Assembly (NCBI GenBank): GCA_934047225.1
Contig: OW203983.1
Location: 38,002,310 to 38,066,309 of the forward strand
Reading direction: 5' to 3'
Length of the DNA stretch: 64,000 nucleotides
Source: Ypsolopha sequella
Lineage: Eukaryota; Arthropoda; Insecta; Lepidoptera; Ypsolophidae
Shown here: positions 1-13,100 of the stretch, in pieces
Position numbering within the stretch: position 1 is the first letter of the stretch
How the letters are laid out: the number at the start of each line of letters is the position of its first letter
Position numbers and translations under genes: made by a program
The notes under the pieces: generated by a model
Database searches by the model: none
The model's input: the letters and a program-made list of their open reading frames with translations, nothing else
What the model was told of the DNA's origin: nothing

Positions 1-1052
1 AACGGCAACGGTAAAGCTAAAAGGAGGGTTATATGAGATTCACCGCTGTACATAACTAGTCCTGCCATAAGTACTGTACTGCCATAGAAACTCTAGAAAA
101 TCAATTTATACCCATAAGATAGATTAGGTTTTAAACTACAATAAACAATTGATTGATATTTATTTTATATCATAAAAAATCAACTTTTGAGCGAGTCTCA
201 AAGTTGCTGATTTTGGTTGTTAAAATACGAATGTATTTTGAGTTTATGATATTCCATAGATATGGATAAAAATGTGATAAAAGTTTGATTTTGATACTTG
301 TGATAAGATGGAAAATATTTATGAGCGATAAATCTTGAAATTAATTTAAAACTCGATAGAAAATAAAAAATGTTTCTAAGACATCCACTGGGCGTAATTT
401 GTTCATATTGATGGTGCTGTAAAATTGTCTCCTAAAAATTTTCAAGGCCCTGTTTTTGTTTTCTAATATCGTTTGCCTAAGAGACAATATAGTCAGCTTT
501 AAACCACAACACAAATTCAAATTGTAAAAGTTAGGATTAAAAAAGATATAAGGCAAAAATCCCAAATTATGTCGCGTATTTTAAGATATCGGCTTCGGAC
601 TGCTTCAAGGATAGTTTTGTTAAAATGTTAATTTGCTTTAAGCAGCTACAATATTTTTTATAGTGACTATTACCCATCCAACAAACTCCATTAATTAATT
701 TTACTAGATTCAGTCTGGGATGAAAAATATCCAAATGAATGTGAGTCACAGAACTTTTGGCTGGACTAGGTATATGCATATGTATATATACTCGTATGTA
801 CAGAAGTCTGCAGTTCAAGCTCCCTAATTATTTGTAACGCACAGCTTAGCATTATTTTGAGAGCTTCAGTTTATGGTCCACTGAACTCAAAAGTAGAATA
901 GGAACCTAGCAATGGACACGTCTCCTGTAGTGAAATATCAGTATATTTTTAAAGTAACTACTTAATTAGTTTTAGCAAAGCACAAAACTTTTTAAACTTT
1001 TGATAAATTACTATTAGTACCGAAGTTAGCGATAGCGATATTTATCACTTTT
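1..1052. other. No gene seen
   Basis: GPAT1 intron 7 side. AT-rich; ORFs at 341-565 and 567-818 (minus) show no family features. A motif III exon of GPAT was sought and not found. Confidence 0.6.
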
Positions 1053-1164
1053 AGGTAGCGTTCCTAAACTCCGCCGGGGTAAATGTAAAGTTTTAGTTGT
1101 TGTATTCACCATCTGCAATGTAAACAGCAACTTCAAGTTCCTTTATTGTTTATTTATTATATTT

Positions 1165-1290
1165 AACAGTTCCTTGATAATGCCGTAAGGCGAAACCGGT
1201 TGGATTAATAAAAGAGTGATATTGTGAAACAGTACAAGTGTTTTTATCAAGATTACGATGATGTGCCGACAATCGCAAGTATTAATCAGA
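1165..1290 (+). repeat. Dispersed repeat end with CAGTACAAGTG motif
   Basis: TTGATAATGCCGTAAGGCGA then AACCGG, followed by GTGAAACAGTACAAGTG. The same pieces occur on the minus strand at 52150-52215, and in the hairpin at 10070-10182. Confidence 0.6.
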
Positions 1291-1454
1291 TAAGAGTGAG
1301 ACAGAATCTATTTACGTTTTGGAACGGCCACTTTGTAAAGGCAGTTTATTTGCGGGGCAAAGGATACTTTTTTTTGTTTATGTTTCATTATTACCAAAAT
1401 AAAATAGCTTTACTAGTCATTCCGAAGAATTCTATAACCCAGAAAGCAAAAAAC

Positions 1455-1737
1455 CGGCCAAGTGCGAATCGGACTCGCGCATGAAGGATTCCGTACCATT
1501 ATCTATAAAAACAGCAAAAAAAACATGTCTGTTGTATGGGAGCCACCTTAAATATTAATTTTATTCTGTTTTTTAGTATTTGTTGTTATAGCGGCAACAG
1601 AAATACATCATCTGTGACAATTCCAACTGTCTAACTATCACTATCACGGTTCATGAGATACAGCCTGGTGACAGACGGACAGCGGAGTCTTAGTAATAGG
1701 GTCCCGTTAGTTACCATTTGGGTACGGAACCCTAAAA
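1455..1737 (-). repeat. 'gggttccgtac' repeat, short form, copy 1
   Basis: Starts GGCCAAGTGCGAATCGGACT (+) and ends GGGTACGGAACCCTAAAAA. The interior has CAGCCTGGTGACAGACGGAC. It matches 26895-27185 on the other strand. Confidence 0.8.
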
Positions 1738-1919
1738 ATGGCGCGTAATGTGATGAAAATTTACCCCCGAATTTACGGGGTGTATAATTTAACTGTCGAA
1801 AGTGAATTTTACATTTATGACAAGGTTTTTGAACGGCTTTGAGAATTGTTCGGAGCTGTTGTGGAACGGGTGACAGTTAATTTTTACCTTTACCTCGGCG
1901 TTTAGGAACGCTACCTTAG

Positions 1920-3408
1920 TATGAAATCGTGTCGGATGACGTCACGAGACATGGCGTTAAGCTCGCTTTGATTGCGAATAACTTCGTCATTTTTTGAGAT
2001 ATCGTAAATAATTTTACCACGTACTGGTTTTAGCTTTCTAAACGCAATTCATTTTCATAAAAATCTACATGCAGGAGACGAGCTCATTGTCAAAATTGTC
2101 TAAATGTCTAAAGCCTAGCTAATGCAATTGGTTAATACTTCTTTCTTGATTATTAAATTATTGTAGTATTAAGAGGCCTCACACGATTTCGTTTCGCGCC
2201 CATACAAATGCTCGCCGAACCGGGCTCAGGCTCGCGCGTTTTGTGTTTTGAAGCGTTTAGATTTGATGCTTTCAATGTTTGACGTGCCTATTTATTTTTA
2301 TACTTGAATTGTGCTTGAACTCAAGTTTATTGTGGCATTTTTTTTTTATTAAATTTTGCTCTGGATAGTCAAAAACAACGACTACTTTTGCGTTATTTTC
2401 CGAAAATTTGGCTATTTATGTACAATAATCGATTACATACAAGCATTACAGTAACCAGCACGTCACTGGTACACCATCTTAGTTCTTATAACGGTAGCGA
2501 AAAGATGATAATCATACTAACAGGGTGTCCCTGTATCGTGAGGCCTTGTGTACTTTTCTTGTGTCATACATATCATATACATAAAAATGTCTTTCGTTCT
2601 TCTTCATCCTCTTTATACAAGATGACTTTTAACCTTACCCCAAAAAAGAGAAAAATAACTAAGTTCATAATAATTATTCATAGATATTTAATTGATTGGT
2701 TTAAAAGTTAGAACCAGTTAAAGGTTTTCGTGAAATGTCCAAAACAGTGCGATAAATGCGAGGGTGAATTGAGCGCCTGCGTGTGTAGTCTAACTTTGCA
2801 TAGATGTGGCGCTGCGCTCGATTCTCACTATAACAATATGTATGTTTTAAATATGTTTCAGATAGAAAATTGTAATTTTTGTCAGTTAGGGCAACCATAA
2901 ATAATATAATTTATGTTTGCAAGTAACATTTTCTAATGCTATGTTTAACCTCTAATTTCAATGGTTTCTCATCAAAAATATATTCAACGAATATTTGTAA
3001 ATACACCTTAAAATTATTGGGGTTTAAAGCCACTGTATAACAAGAACTTGGTACTTGAAATATTGTTTTACTTTTTCACACCAATCAATTGGGATTAAGT
3101 GAACAGGCTAGGCATTAGGCATATTATTTTGATTTGTGAATCGTGTTTATAATAATAACGAATGTATGTTACCTTTTGGTGGCTGTGGCTTTCCGGTCCT
3201 TGTGCGTCCGCCTTCAATGAAGAACTCTAAATTATTCTTCGCCTCCAAACTCTTTAGTATGTACGCTCTGAAAGATAACATCCACATAACTCACACGTAC
3301 CAAAAACATCGCGATCTTTGTTTAAGGACATAAAAAGACTTATTTGTTGAAGGTTCAGAATAACAACTCGCAGGAGAAAGCGATCAAAAAGACACACATA
3401 CATCCATC
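1920..3408. other. No gene seen
   Basis: AT-rich with a short CpG patch at 2180-2240. ORFs on both strands look random. Confidence 0.55.
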
Positions 3409-3800
3409 CATCCACCCATCAGCCTAGTTTGTCCACTACTGGACATAAGCCTTTCCAGGACTTTGCCACTCCCGGCGGTCATCCTGGAAGAATTACCCAT
3501 ACTCACACACGCTGGGCAGGCGGGTTGGTGAGCGCGGTCCCGGAACCCTCGCACCAGTGACGCCGCTGCCCGTCACTAGTCTGTTCCATATAAAGCCCGG
3601 CTATTAGGGATGGATATACCGCCACCCATCGGTCCCAGGCATGGTGGGCCTCCTGGTTTTTTGCCTGTGAGCTATCCTCTTACTCTCCCCCGAATTACTT
3701 CGAGGGGGTCTCCAAGTAAGATGGTGGTACCTCCACAGTCGAGCCCGGCCTCAGCTCTACCACCTTGTAGACACACGATGGGAAAAAATACTCGGCCATT
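3409..3800 (+). repeat. Lepidopteran 'ccactgctggacatagg' repeat, copy 1
   Basis: Contains TTTGTCCACTACTGGACATA then AGCC, and GCGGGTTGGTGAGCGCGGTC, known from the 3' part of a widespread lepidopteran LINE. It begins after CATCCATCCATCCACC. Confidence 0.65.
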
Positions 3801-4031
3801 AAAACGTGTAAATTGTTTTTGTTTCAGCATATTAATAATTATAATGTAGGTACAATTAGTCAATATGTTATCCAATACACAGATTTTAGCCGTAAGAAAA
3901 TATTAATACTACAAAAGCATAAAGGTTTCATTTAAAGGGAAGCCCCTTTTAGTTAAAGCAACGACAGTTTTGTGTCAATTTTGTGACACATATAACGAAT
4001 TAAATCGGCTAATATGTAGAAATGTAGTTAC

Positions 4032-4124
4032 CTGAGAGCAGATTTGTATATGGGATCACCGTGGTACTCGGACCCGTCGATGCGCCGCCTGATGTAGAAC
4101 GCGCCGCAGCCACGCAGGAACCAA
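4032..4124 (-). CDS. mino: GPAT1 coding exon 7, acyltransferase motif II
   Basis: 93 nt between acceptor TTTATTGCCAG and donor CAG|GTAACT. It completes the Gly codon split from exon 6 and codes for WFLRGCGAFYIRRRIDGSEYHGDPIYKSAL plus two bases. G-x-x-F-x-I-[RK]-R is acyltransferase motif II; the following 'D...D.IYK.AL' matches the family. It ends in phase 2. No following exon with motif III (FxEGxRxRxGK type) was found at 1-4031, so the next exon is outside the window. Confidence 0.93.
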
Positions 4125-7100
4125 CTGGCAATAAATACATCACTGTAAGGGACTTGATGCAGCAAGTACCCCGGGCACCCGGACGGGACGCTGCGTTCAC
4201 AAAATAGATACTACCAGAAGGCCGACTCGACGACGGAGCGAAAACAGACGCACACATGCATAGACGCGTACGTATGATGATCTCGGCAGAATATCGTATT
4301 GGCATTCACCCGAGTATCTCCGAGATCGTCGTACGTACGCGTCTATGTGTGCGTGTTTTCGCTAGTTATGGAACGTTTGCGACCTATGGCAAGTATCCGT
4401 AGTAAATATATTTATATAGTAGTGAATCTTAGTCCAGTCCACAGCACTGACGATCTGAAGGACGTTGCGGGTGGCGGCTGTGGCGTAATATTGGAGAGGC
4501 CTATGTCCAGCAGTGGACGAATACGGGCTGATGGATGGATGGATGAATCTTTGTACAAACGCTCAGATTCGAATTCACGCACGCAGAATCGTCCTCTACT
4601 TTTTACCACTTTGACGTCATATAAGCTTAAGTTGAAACGTTGGCTACTCGAGCAGACGAACTTAAGGAGATTTATATTATGATTAGAATGGCAACTTTTA
4701 CTTTATGACATTATATTAATTTTTACTGCAGTTTTTGACATGTTATATTGTATTATTTCAATTTATTATAAATTGCTGACATTTAGATTTTATTTATTTA
4801 TTTCTAAGAAAATATTGTACTTATTACTATCATTAATGATGTAAAATTATTAATTCTTTTTTTTTGCCTCATTATCAAACATTTTTATATTTATTTATTG
4901 ACCCAAAATAAAACTTAATTATTTATTATTATTATTATTGTACAATTTTCTTAATTAGGTTTATTTTTTAGGCATTTTAATCTTTTAGTTTTAGTTTCAG
5001 TTATTTTTTAAGTTTTAATTTTTCAAGTTGTATTGTAATTAAAACTTAAATAACATTAAAAACTAGACTATACCTATAAATACAAATACATATTTGTTTT
5101 TAACTACTTAATGTAGTCAAATGTTTGGACGGTATAATAACCTTTTATGAATAAAAATGTCTTTATGTCTACATGCTGCCGCGCCGTGCCGAGATTTGTA
5201 TGAAGACGTCCCCGAACTTCGCTTAGACGGCGTGTAAAACACGCATCTGTGCGTGTGCGGAGTTTGATCAGAGCGCTGACCTACAAACTGGGAAAACTAC
5301 AAGTCATAGCATGAGCTAAGTAAATGGTGGCAGTGACCGTGATGCTGCTAGCTATCTTGGACTTTTACTTGGAAAAATTAAAAGGCTTTCCCAGAATAGG
5401 TATCACCACACCCAGTCTCTAATAAAAATAAATATATCGTCTCGACATGAATCCTGGAAGGGGTGTCAGAGATGTTCCTGAATGTGAACAATGAAATGCA
5501 AGTCAGTCCACACTCGTTAGACTCGCGTTTCTCCGACTATTATTACAACATGACAACATGATTGGTGGTGAGCCCTAACGCTGTTCTTCGGGCACAAATA
5601 CAAGCTTTTTAGGGCATGCAGGTTTCCTCACGATGTTGTCCTTTACCGTTCAGCAAGTGGTAAAGTATTAGGTAATACAAACATTATATAAACTCACCCA
5701 AAGAAAGGTATCCTCATATTGTCTCCCGCAGCTACCAACGGCGGCCTCAGTCCAGTGAGGTAGAGTGTGAATGTGACTAAGATATAATCGAAATGGCTCC
5801 TATGTAGAGGTACGAAGACAAGAGGCAGGCCGGCCGCCTTAGCGCGTCGCAGTCGCTCGACGCAGGCGGCGCGCGTCCCGCAGCCACCGTCCGCCACGCG
5901 CCGGATCGCTTTGTGACATAACCACGCGACAAACCTGGGGAACATTATTGTCTAATATCTCATTTCATCTTTGAGACGTTTTATGAAACTTTTCTAAATA
6001 GTGCATGCAAAGGTATTGAACTCTTCTGGGTTTGTCTCAAGTGAGGAATTTAAATTCTTAATGGAAATAAATCAGAGCCAACCCATTATCTCCCGATGAT
6101 GGTCTGTAGTATATATAATTAAATAACACGAGTAATCTTAAAGTTATTTGTAAATGGTATTCGCGGAATTATGCAATTATTGATTTATAACTTATATAAA
6201 AACGGCTCACCTCAATACGTGTTATGATCGGGAAAGCCGACCAGTTTCAGCAGATTTAGACTGCCTTCATCTGGGCGAGTAAAGACGTTTAAGCGACGAC
6301 GTTACGCCTCACACTGCGGGCTGCGGCTCGCACGGCTCGGGATGACATCGATCATATCATAACACGTATTGAGGTGAGCCGTTTTTATATAAATCGTGAA
6401 TTTGCCTCAAGTCTCATTTAATTTTATGCAATTATTATTTTTGTTTCGGTAACTCAAAAGTGCTTTTAGCCGATTGAGCATTAGACAAGGATTCCGCGAA
6501 AATTTAGTAAACAGTTTTTACTTTTTTCAACGTGCCAGTATGAAGGATACACCCACCGTAATACATTGGTAGACATGGCAGAGCTGATATCAATCAACAC
6601 CTTGGCTGCCATTGCCTCCACTCGCTGTCTAATCTTCTGGTACTGGGACGAAATCCGGGAGGTATCCGCATCACCGCCGCCATTTTGTTGCGTTTTGTTC
6701 AGCTGTTGCTGGCATGTGTCTTCTATAGCTTTCTGGTATCTGTCGTCCTTCGCTACCTGGGTAGGAAATAATGAATATTTAAAATTTATAACAGGATTAA
6801 TGTACATAATATTATGTATTCCCGTGACTTTGACAAAAAATACATGTTTTATCATTACCACTTTGTTTCATAAACAAAAGATCTCACTAAGCTACCATGT
6901 CATGAATACGTCTGCATACGTTTAAATCGGTTGCTATCTCTAAAACTACGCAAGTGTGAGTGCAATTTAATTTAAACATCCTTTGTAATCGTATTCAGTG
7001 ACTATAACTACCACTAAGTACATATAATTACTTGCTTGTTCAGTTACTGCGATATTTTTTATCATGAGATGACAATGTCTACAGCAGTGTGGGTATGTCG

Positions 7101-10100
7101 TTAGTGTTTCATTCTGCTGTTCGTGTTTACAAACCTGTCTTGATTGCACTTATCAAGATGTAATCTAAATTTACATCCTGATTGCGCGAAATATTAAAGC
7201 GTTTTTTTTTCAATGCATAAATAGCTTGAGTATCGAAGATGCGTCATTTGTAGCAGTGGAAAGACGTTCTCAGTCACTTGAGATCCGAGTTGGAAATTGA
7301 TTTGCTAAAGTAGGGCCACTGAGTGATTGATGGCACTTATGATAGCTGCATTTAGTGATGAGGTACATTTCAAGTTTCGGTTAAAAATTAAAATCAAGTG
7401 TGAGTTTACTCAACATTAGACACGTCATTCAAGTTGAAAAGAGTTGTTTAAATATATAAATCGAAAAAATTATTTTACTATAATTTATTTTCGTTTAGTT
7501 TAACTTCGTCATTGTTTTGTTTTTAATTAAATATTATTGCGTAACTTGGCGACCTCAAACACGACCTATAAAATTAGAAACTTTCCAAGAAAAAAAAAAT
7601 CTTTGTTTCTATACGAATTCTATTGCACAATAAAGCAACATTCAAATCGAAAAATAATAACCATCACTATCAACAATGAAATATTACATTTTTATATTCA
7701 CACTTGCTTATAAATAATTACGATACTTTGTAGGCATTTAATATAGGTATACCTACAACTTGCTCACGGTTTAGGAAAATACTCGAGGTAAACCTGTATA
7801 CCGTATACCTGGCATGCGGCATGACCTAAAAAGCGTGTATTTGTGCCCGAAGTATGGCGATAAGGTCAACTCCCAATCACGTTGGGACGGGAAAATTGTC
7901 GATGCAAAGAGGGAGGTGAGTTTTCTAGTGATAGTCCACACTCAAAAACACCTCTGACAACCCCACAGGGAGATATGTCGTGAAGTTATGTTTTAAGGGT
8001 TTATATTTAGACGGGACCCTATTACTAAGCCTCCGCTGTCTGTCTGTCTTTCTGTCTGTCACAGGTCACAGGGGTCTACACCTTCAGCCGTTATGTGCAG
8101 CCAGCCAAATTTTCACAGAATACTTTTACTATAGCCTCTATCACTGCAAATAATGCAATTAGCGTTTTTCTCATTGTTTTTTTTTTCTTAGTTCCTAGCT
8201 TTCCTCCAGATGGCGCTGTCCATGTCACCATAGATAAAACGCATCGAATCGATGGATAAAACGTGTTTCGTAGCAATCAATGTCAAAGTGGTTTTTCGTT
8301 TGCTTGGAATCGGTGCAAAGGAGATGGCCAGGATCGGCCTTAACCGCGTACATGAAATTGGTTTGTACGATAATTCTTATTAGATTTATTCGTAGATAGT
8401 TTCACTTTCATATTACCACGGACACAGATTAGAAGATAACTTATTTAAAAAATGCTGTTTTCTATTGAGTCAAAAATCAGCCATGACAAATGCTGCGTTT
8501 CAAAATAAGCACACAAATATACTATGAGCGCACCAAAATATGCATAGTCTTTGAACGCAGCACGAAAAAAATTGAATTATCTTGACGTGACGTAGTGTTG
8601 TCAAACATCGATTGTTTGAGATTCCGATAGTATCGATTGTTAAAAAAAAAGGTTATAGCGGTAGTGTTCTAGGTAGGTACTTATCTCAAATAAAACGTGT
8701 TTTTTTTTTCTTGGTTTAATTTATTTTTCTAACAACTAAACAAGTAAATAGGTACCTAAATAATTATCGTTGCAAACTGACACTTTAAAATAAAAACTTT
8801 TCACTGGCCTCATTAAAAAAATACCTACCTACTCATTTTTTTTTTGTATTTGTATTTTTTGTATTTTGTATTACTTATCAACTTCAAAGTACCTACTTAT
8901 TATCAATGACAAAATACGAAAATTCCTTAATCCGCGGGACTTCTTTTCTGAAAAGAACTTTATTCACGAACATGATTTTTAAATATGCTACCACAGCATT
9001 GATGTAGATAATACGTAAATGTACAGTGGAGACCGCATCAAGTAAGACACATTGGACTTTGTACCTATCTTATATTCTTCTCTGTAGGGGCTTATGTTGT
9101 ACTGCAAGTGTATAGCCTGATGTGGTCATTAAAAGCAACAATGAATAAAGTGCAGACTATCGATTGATTTTACTAGACTATCGATATTTTGGAAACACTA
9201 TCGATGTTTTGGAAACACTAACGTGACGCATTTTTCATTTCACAATTTCACATCACATTCGTCTTTTCGTTTGTTGTAAATTGCTGTTTCTGTTTTTCGT
9301 TTGCGTTTTTATTTCAAGACCCATGCTTTTCTTCTGGACTTTGATTTCGATTACATTACGACTGACCTGGCTTTTGTATAACGGACTGAACCCGCTGAAT
9401 ATGACTCAAACTGGCTGTGAACTCTGGACTATGGAACCCGATAATAATTGTGTTAACTGCGGTGTACATAATGCTACAGTGGTTCTAAACAATGAAGCGC
9501 TCTTATTATTGATACAACGATGGACTGCCCCACGATTGGTAAGTTATCTTCCAAAACCTTATTTCATTCAGATGCAAACAGAGATCGAACTTCAATTTAT
9601 AGAGCACGACACTGTACAAAAAAAATTCGTGTGCGCAAGAATTTACTCCACTTAACTACCTACCATTTTCTTCAGGATGGAATGAAAAATCATTAAACTA
9701 TTTAATTGATAACTCTCCTTTTCTAAATTCTCATGCAATGCAGACAGACGTAGAGCTACAAAATCTTCATCATATGTTTATGTGGTTATACACATTCATC
9801 CCTGTTGTGGGATGAGAACTTCATCTCTACAGTGATGGACAGCTGTAAAACGCAATAATTGGCATACTGTGAGACTGCGTACGGGTTGGTATTAGATATC
9901 ATATCGGCTGGTGGAATTTGGTGTGGCTGTGGGTTGAAATAGTTAGGAGGGTGGTCTCCCCCATTTTTAAACATTTATATATTAACATTTTCATGGATAC
10001 AAAAAAGTGTGAAAGTATATAATATATACATATATAACCTAACGCACAGAAGTTTTTCAAGATCATATCCATGGGTTAATACTTGCGATTGTCGGCTCTT

Positions 10101-13100
10101 GGTGAAACATCATCATGAATGAATAAAACACTTGTACTGTTTCACAACATAATGAAACAGTACAAGTGTTTTATTCATTCATACCCATGAGTCTTGCAAA
10201 AAGCCTTCGCTGACTTGGGATTAACACCAAAAGCGTTTTGTCTCCTATGACATAGGTTCCCTTTATAAGTACCAAATATGCTAAATATGTAAAAACTTGA
10301 AGTCCTTTTAAAAGGGTGTTGGGATGAGAGTGCATTTTTTTTAAAATCCTGGGCTTTAACCCCAAGTCAGATGTAGGCCTTTTTGTAGGACTGTAGGCAT
10401 TAGAAGGATAATGTATGAGGTCAAAATATTTATTAAAAAACTAGGTTAGGTTAGGCTTCAATGTTATGATACAAGACAGAGCCAAGCAGAGCAAGGCATC
10501 CCATAGGTATATGCAACCTTTTTATACTATCTAAATATCTCTACAAATTAATTGCAGGTTGCGAGCCATGATCTAATTTGCACAAGATGTGAAACTGCAG
10601 TCAATGAGATCAGAGGGAATAGTAATCCTGCAATAAATCCACATGCTTGTGTCTTATGCAATCATTCTTTGTTTGGAGCCCGTTCGCACCCGATACTAGA
10701 GTTAAGAATGGATACAGACCACCATCGCAATATTCGCAACATAATTACAGAAAGGCTTCTTCCAAGACAGGTAAGATGCACAATATACTCTCATTAGATC
10801 CTCATCCATTGCACCAGACCTTACAGAAAAATAAAGGTAATAGTGTGCTATTGAATTAATAACGCTTGTTTACTTATTTAAAGATTAGAGCATCACATTT
10901 GGTTTGCCATCCATGTTGGCAAAGTGCTGAGCGGGCTGCCAGACACTATGCTGAACCATCTTCTTCAAGGTCTCCTCAAATTCATTGCATAAATTGTGGC
11001 TTGAATTTGACTAGAGCCCGAAGACATATGTTGCATAACGTGCCACTACTTGGAGAAATTCAAAATCTTATCGCACCAAGGGTGGTGAGTTACAAATAAT
11101 ATATTAACATTTAAGATTGTGTAGCAGAGCTACAATTAACATACTCGTACATGGAGTAAAGCTGTCATGAATCAACTGTCAAATAAGTGCTACTGTCAAG
11201 TAAGTGCTTTGTCAGTGTAGTCTAATATTCACAGGCAATACTACAAAGATATCATGATACCAAATGATACCAATATACCAATAGAAAATGTATGTGAGCT
11301 TTGGTTCATATTTCTTCAGCCTAATAATAAGAAAAATCTTTTTACAGGTTACTGAAACCAATTTCATATGCCATACATGTTTCGTTACACATGATGAACA
11401 ACGTGTGGTTTCCGATGAACAACATGTAGCTGTTGATGAACAACATGTAGCCGTCGATGAACAACATGTACCTGTCGATGATCAACATGTGGCTGTTGAC
11501 ATGCCCCAAGAAGCTACAGCACAACAACAACCAGTTCCTGCGCCTAATAGACGCATTTGTTTAGGCTGCGGTATTATTTTGGATAACATGCGAACCCACA
11601 ACTTACACCCGGAAAGTATTTTAAGAATAGTACAGGGATGGGTTGCACCACGGCAGGTGAGCATTTTTATTTTTATTGCTATGTTTATTTAGTTATGGGC
11701 AAAGAAATCATTGAATATGTTTAACTATCTTCAGAGTAATGTGATTTAAAAGGCATTATCTTCAGAGTAATGTGATTTAAAAGGCATTACATAACTAAAT
11801 GCAGTTTCTGTAAGTTAATTAAATTGAATAATTACCTACATTGCTCTAACACCAGGTGACCAAAGTCAAAGCATACCTTGTCTGCATGAATTGTAGAAAA
11901 TCGAGATTTGTACACCAGTATATTATAAATGAAACAGGCAAACTATTTTCACTGTAACAAGATGGTTTTGAATTGGATACTCCTATGTTTGCATCTCGTA
12001 TATTCATATTCAGAATACGTCACTTGCATGATCGACTTCACGAAAGAATTCCGTAGATCAAGGCATTTTCGTATTAAGTGCTTGACAATAAAAGAACCCT
12101 GAAGGGGAGTTCTTTCAGGGATTCTAAGTCTATGATCACTATGGTCACGATTAATCCTTTCCTCCTTAATTGAGCAGAGGCGACTTAAGACATCTATTTG
12201 ATTGAGTAAACAGGCGCCTTGAGAAGTATCCACTTAAATAATTTACAGTTATATCTCTAACTCAACCTGCTTCTTTTATTTTACAATGCCCAGATATATC
12301 CAATAAAAAATACCAAAATACTAGTTTCATGAATAAATGTAAGCTTTAATATAAAAAGCTGTATTCATCATAGGCAATTAATAGTTCACAATAACAACTT
12401 CTCAGTTTGAAATAAGTTTCCAATTGAATAAGAAGTAGATAAAATAAGAGTGCTTAATAAATTCTGCCCAAAATGTAATTGAATTTGAACATATCTATAA
12501 ATACTGCTTTTTTTGTAGATCCAAGAAGAAGACCGCATTTGCCATCCTTGCTGGATGAGGGCAGGGCGCGCAGTGCAGAGAGAGCAGCAACCAGACCCAG
12601 TGCCAGCGCTTAATACGTCTATAACGCTGCCAGATTATTCAAGAGCAGCTTCTACTCATGGACGATGCATGTTCTTGAATTGCATACGGAGGGAGCTCAA
12701 ATTAGTCCCGATTGCTCTAAGAAAAAGACTGTTTAATGATTTAAATTATTATGTTCCACTGGGATGTCGAATTTGCTTATTCCACTTAAACGCCAATCTA
12801 TGGGCTGACTTGATTCTGACGGAACCGATTATACGGACATTTACAGCAGCACAAATTCAAGATTTTTGCACGCTTATGAAAAATATTACAGTCATAGACT
12901 TTGAAAATATTTATGATATGGAAGACTGTATTGTGTGGTACTGGCTTGGGAGAACTAAGAACCAATTCCGGGAAATAGAAATGCACATCCCTCAATTCCC
13001 AAATAAATTGACAGCTCTTGTTGCATATTTAGTAAAATTAAGAACAGGGGATTCAGATGAGAGACTTGCCACGTTACTAAATATCCCGAAGTCATCTTTT

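Larger units (their letters stand above)
1053..1916. mobile_element. Inverted-repeat element, about 860 bp
   Basis: AGGTAGCGTTCCTAAAC at 1053 is inverted at 1900-1916, with roughly 38 bp of weaker pairing further in. It holds a minus-strand 'gggttccgtac' repeat (1455-1737). No transposase. Confidence 0.6.

Noticed and set aside
1..4031. Next GPAT1 exon with motif III
   Set aside because: No FxEGxRxRxGK-like coding segment with splice signals was found on the minus strand.
8580..9235. Separate MITE with GTGACG...TATCGAT ends
   Set aside because: GTGACGTAGTGTTG at 8588 and the inverted AACACTAACGTGACG at 9210-9230 look alike, but the left transposon TIR lies between them and the similarity is short. 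They are better explained as promoter-like motifs or chance.
9281..9400. Transposase start at the upstream ATG 9281
   Set aside because: The 40 extra residues are hydrophobic, AT-driven and unlike the Cys-rich module; ATG 9401 starts the module-like part. RNA evidence could reverse this.
10435..10460. Telomeric TTAGG repeat
   Set aside because: Only two or three units (also near 20205-20240), far too few.
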